Below the pieces are notes generated by a model. It was not told the DNA's origin. It was given only the letters and a program-made list of their open reading frames with translations, and searched no databases. The position numbers were made by a program, and so were the translations under genes. From an uncultured Eubacterium sp. (GTDB lineage: Bacteria; Bacillota; Clostridia; Lachnospirales; Lachnospiraceae), in the NCBI GenBank assembly GCA_958446835.1, contig CAUCXT010000048.1, forward strand, positions 1-17,511: DNA of 17,511 nt, given 5' to 3'. Shown here piece after piece: positions 15,125 to 17,511 of the stretch. Each line of letters starts with the position of its first letter. Within the stretch, counting starts at the first letter, position 1.

Positions 15125-16833
15125 TAAGTGGTGTCCGTAAGAAAATAAGACTTGGTGATGTACTTATTCAGGAGGGGAAGATAACACAGGAGCAGCTTGA
15201 TATAGCACTCAAGGAGCAGAAAATCAAGGGCAAGCTGCTTGGTGACACACTCGTGGATTTGGGTTATGTGTCACAGGATGACATGATAGATGTGCTATGC
15301 CGCCACCTGAATGTCGAATATGTCAATGTGGCAGCAGCTTCAATAGATGAAAAAGCTGTCAGGATGATAGACGAGGAGAATGCCAGAAGATTAAAGCTCA
15401 TACCATACATGTTCGATAAGAGCAGAGCGAATGCAATATGGGTGGCGATGGCAGACCCTATGGATATTATGGCGATAGATGATGTGAGTATCATCACAGG
15501 CATGGAGGTTGTCCCGGTACTCAGCAAGCTCTCAGATATTCAGGTTGTTATCGATAAGTTCTTCGGAAAGGCGAAGGCTCTTGCTGTTGCAGAGGCGTAT
15601 AAGCAGGAACAGGGAATATATGACAATGCGGAGGCTCAGGATGATGAGAGGCGTGAGGATGTCGAGAACTCACCGATTGTACAGCTTGTAAGAAATGTAA
15701 TCGAGCAGGCGGCAAGACAGAGAGCCAGTGATATACATATTGAGCCGTTCGAGTACAGTATACGTGTGCGCTACCGTATTGATGGTACTCTCAATGAGGC
15801 GATAACCTACGATAAGGCGCTTTACTCTGCGATGATTGCGCGTATCAAGATTATATCGGGCATGGATATTTCCGAGAAGAGAAAGCCTCAGGACGGACGT
15901 ATAACCATAGACATCGACCATAAAGAGTATGATATCCGTGTGTCCTGTCTTCCTACCTGCTACGGCGAGAAGGTTGTTATGAGACTTGCACTCAAGGCTG
16001 GCTTTAAGAGAGAGAAGAGCAAGCTGGGACTTAAGCCTGATGATATGGTCAAGTTCGACAATATACTTAAAAATCCGCACGGTATCATACTTGTAACGGG
16101 ACCTACAGGCTCCGGTAAGTCGACAACCCTCTATACAGCACTCAGTGAACTCAACAAGATAGATGTTAACATCATCACTGTAGAGGACCCGGTCGAGGCG
16201 AACATCGATGGTATCAATCAGGTAATGGTAAACAATAAGGCAGACCTCACATTTGCAAGTGCTCTCCGTTCCATTCTTCGACAGGACCCGGATATCATTA
16301 TGATAGGTGAGATTCGAGATTCCGAGACGGCAGAGATTGCCGTAAAGGCTTCTATCACAGGACATCTTGTAGTAAGCACACTGCATACCAACAACACGGC
16401 TTCATCCGTATCGCGTCTTATAGATATGGGCGTTGAGCCTTATCTGCTTTCAGATTCACTTGTGGGAATCATTGCACAGCGACTTGTCAGAAGACTATGT
16501 GAGTGCAGCAAGGATAACACAAGAGAGGCAACTATAGAGGAGAAGAAGGCGCTTGGCGTACCACTTGATGAACCTTGTACGCTTCATGAGCCTAAGGGCT
16601 GTAAGCTGTGCAACAACATCGGCTATTATGGACGAATCGGTGTCTATGAGATAATGCCTATAACGAAACGTCTCAAGAGGATGATTGCGGATAGACGCAA
16701 CGCAGATGACATTATGGATGCTGCTGTTGAGGAGGGCATGCATACTCTCAGGGCTTCGGCAGCAGAGTATGTGCTTGACGGAACCACAACATTTTCAGAG
16801 ATGATGAAGATTACATACAATGTGGATAACTAA
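15121..16833 (+). CDS. pilB: Type IV pilus assembly ATPase PilB with MshEN domain
   Basis: Cytoplasmic hexameric ATPase of the GspE/PilB family that powers pilin polymerisation. It has 570 residues. The N-terminal MshEN domain (to about 150) has two 24-residue motifs, at 10-33 (RLG..L...G....L..AL..Q) and 39-62, parted by five residues, the known c-di-GMP-binding layout. The ATPase part shows SDIHIEPFEYSIRVRYRIDG, GPTGSGKSTTLY (Walker A from residue 327, 16099-16122), ITVEDPVE (Asp box), RQDPDIIMIGEIRD (Walker B) and HLVVSTLHTNN (His box). A C-terminal metal site has CEC and, 37 residues later, CKLC; the first pair is CxC rather than CxxC. GGAGG (15106-15110) precedes the ATG, which overlaps the lipoprotein stop. 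A GspE of a secretion system is less likely because pilT follows. Confidence 0.95.
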   Translation: MISGVRKKIRLGDVLIQEGKITQEQLDIALKEQKIKGKLLGDTLVDLGYVSQDDMIDVLCRHLNVEYVNVAAASIDEKAVRMIDEENARRLKLIPYMFDKSRANAIWVAMADPMDIMAIDDVSIITGMEVVPVLSKLSDIQVVIDKFFGKAKALAVAEAYKQEQGIYDNAEAQDDERREDVENSPIVQLVRNVIEQAARQRASDIHIEPFEYSIRVRYRIDGTLNEAITYDKALYSAMIARIKIISGMDISEKRKPQDGRITIDIDHKEYDIRVSCLPTCYGEKVVMRLALKAGFKREKSKLGLKPDDMVKFDNILKNPHGIILVTGPTGSGKSTTLYTALSELNKIDVNIITVEDPVEANIDGINQVMVNNKADLTFASALRSILRQDPDIIMIGEIRDSETAEIAVKASITGHLVVSTLHTNNTASSVSRLIDMGVEPYLLSDSLVGIIAQRLVRRLCECSKDNTREATIEEKKALGVPLDEPCTLHEPKGCKLCNNIGYYGRIGVYEIMPITKRLKRMIADRRNADDIMDAAVEEGMHTLRASAAEYVLDGTTTFSEMMKITYNVDN

Positions 16834-16896
16834 TATTAATATGTGTGGCTGGATAATTGTGAAGCTTGGATGGTTATGGCGGGAACTATATGATTT

Positions 16897-16932
16897 TTCC
16901 GGTATTTTCCGGATTTGTTCCGGCTAACCGGA
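16897..16932 (+). repeat. Phased TTCCGG repeats between pilB and pilT
   Basis: TTCCGG occurs at 16897-16902, 16907-16912 and 16918-16923, about one helical turn apart. CCGGA at 16928-16932 is inverted and makes a small hairpin with the third copy. They lie in the 272-bp gap 16834-17105, in which no gene, strong terminator or clear sigma-A promoter was found. They may be an operator array or processing site; function unknown. Confidence 0.4.
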
Positions 16933-17105
16933 GTGTGTGTGGCTCAAACACAGCTGATTGAGAATTATTTTGCTATGAGAATTTTATTAATTTTAAAATG
17001 TGCAAAAGTGTATTGTTGAAATTGCGTAGTCATCGGTCATCAGTTCATGTTTCACAATTATTTATACTGTACTAATTTTACTGCATAATAGAAAAGAGGA
17101 AAAAT

Positions 17106-17511
17106 ATGACTATAGAGGAACTTCTTATAACAGCAAAAGAGAACAAAGCGTCTGATGTGCATATCACGGTAGGACTTCCGCCGAAGATGCGTATTAACGG
17201 AAGACTTGTGGATATGGACTATCCAAGACTTCTTCCGCCGGATACGGAGGCTGTCATAAGCACCATGATGAGTGACAAGAGATTGCAGCAGTTCGAGGAA
17301 TTAGGTGAGATAGATTTTTCGTATTCCATCCCGCAAATTGGACGTTACCGTGTGAATGTATTCCACCAGAGAGGCTCAATGGCGGCGTCAATCCGTCTTG
17401 TATCTACTAAGATACCACTTCCTGAGGAGCTTGGAATCCCGAAATCGGTTGTTGACCTTTATCAGAAGAAGAGAGGTCTTGTCCTTGTAACAGGTCCTAC
17501 CGGTTCGGGTA
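17106..17511 (+). CDS. pilT: Type IV pilus retraction ATPase PilT, 3' end missing
   Basis: ATPase of the PilT family that depolymerises the pilus and drives retraction. The window ends after 135 codons. Visible parts are the N-terminus MTIEELLITAKENKASDVHI, with the family's ASD.H motif, VGLPPKMRINGRL, FSYSIPQIGRYRVNVFHQRG, ASIRLV and, at the very end, the start of Walker A (VTGPTGSG). The lack of an MshEN domain and the early Walker A fit PilT rather than PilB. GAGGA (17096-17100) precedes ATG 17106. It lies 272 bp after pilB, so it may be expressed separately, which would let extension and retraction be set independently. Remaining pilus genes (pilC, pilins, peptidase) are expected downstream but not seen. 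Confidence 0.92.
   Translation, partial: MTIEELLITAKENKASDVHITVGLPPKMRINGRLVDMDYPRLLPPDTEAVISTMMSDKRLQQFEELGEIDFSYSIPQIGRYRVNVFHQRGSMAASIRLVSTKIPLPEELGIPKSVVDLYQKKRGLVLVTGPTGSG

Noticed and set aside
15670..16386. 238-codon open frame antisense to pilB
   Set aside because: Shadow of a conserved ATPase gene; composition without domain features and no plausible start signal.
16918..16932. TCCGG-CTAA-CCGGA hairpin as terminator of pilB
   Set aside because: Stem only 5-6 bp and no following T run.
16897..16932. TTCCGG repeats as a CRISPR-like array
   Set aside because: Repeats are only 6 bp with 4-5 bp gaps, far too short for repeats and spacers.
17051..17068. TTCACA and TATACT as a pilT promoter
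   Set aside because: They are only 6 bp apart, and no pair in this stretch has 16-18 bp spacing with good matches to both elements.

Overview
The window looks like a chromosomal segment of a spore-forming Clostridia, most likely a Lachnospiraceae-type gut anaerobe. This is an inference from gene order, family resemblance, strong GGAGG-type ribosome sites and moderate GC with many AGA/ATA codons; no RNA gene or species marker is present to settle it. All genes lie on the + strand. No mobile element, CRISPR array, tRNA or rRNA was seen.

Positions 1-9494 hold part of a division and cell wall (dcw) cluster: the 3' part of a class B penicillin-binding protein (PBP), a second complete class B PBP starting at TTG, murD, a SEDS glycosyltransferase (ftsW/spoVE), murA, divIB/ftsQ and ftsZ. 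The cluster is rearranged compared with Bacillus: mraY is not between the second PBP and murD, and murG and murB are not between the SEDS gene and divIB. ftsZ has its own sigma-A-like promoter.

Positions 9495-12135 hold the sporulation sigma block spoIIGA-sigE-sigG. A strong intrinsic terminator after ftsZ is followed at once by Spo0A-like boxes and a promoter whose -35 and -10 are 21 bp apart. This resembles the unusual spoIIG promoter of Bacillus subtilis. The block encodes the pro-sigma-E protease, pro-sigma-E (mother cell) and sigma-G (forespore). Set beside ftsZ and the PBPs, it places septum formation and early spore development in one neighbourhood.

Positions 12136-17511 start a type IV pilus region. 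A GGDEF diguanylate cyclase gene with its own extended -10 promoter is followed 18 bp later by an unrecognised lipoprotein gene, which overlaps pilB by 4 bp. PilB carries an N-terminal MshEN domain of the c-di-GMP-binding kind. The three genes therefore look like a local c-di-GMP/pilus extension unit. A 272-bp gap with phased TTCCGG repeats precedes pilT, which is cut by the window end.

The most interesting points are the cyclase-lipoprotein-PilB operon, the spoIIGA promoter with a palindrome in its long spacer, the duplicated domain in the unknown lipoprotein, the KTG-to-KTA change in the second PBP, and the repeat-rich tail of the first PBP.
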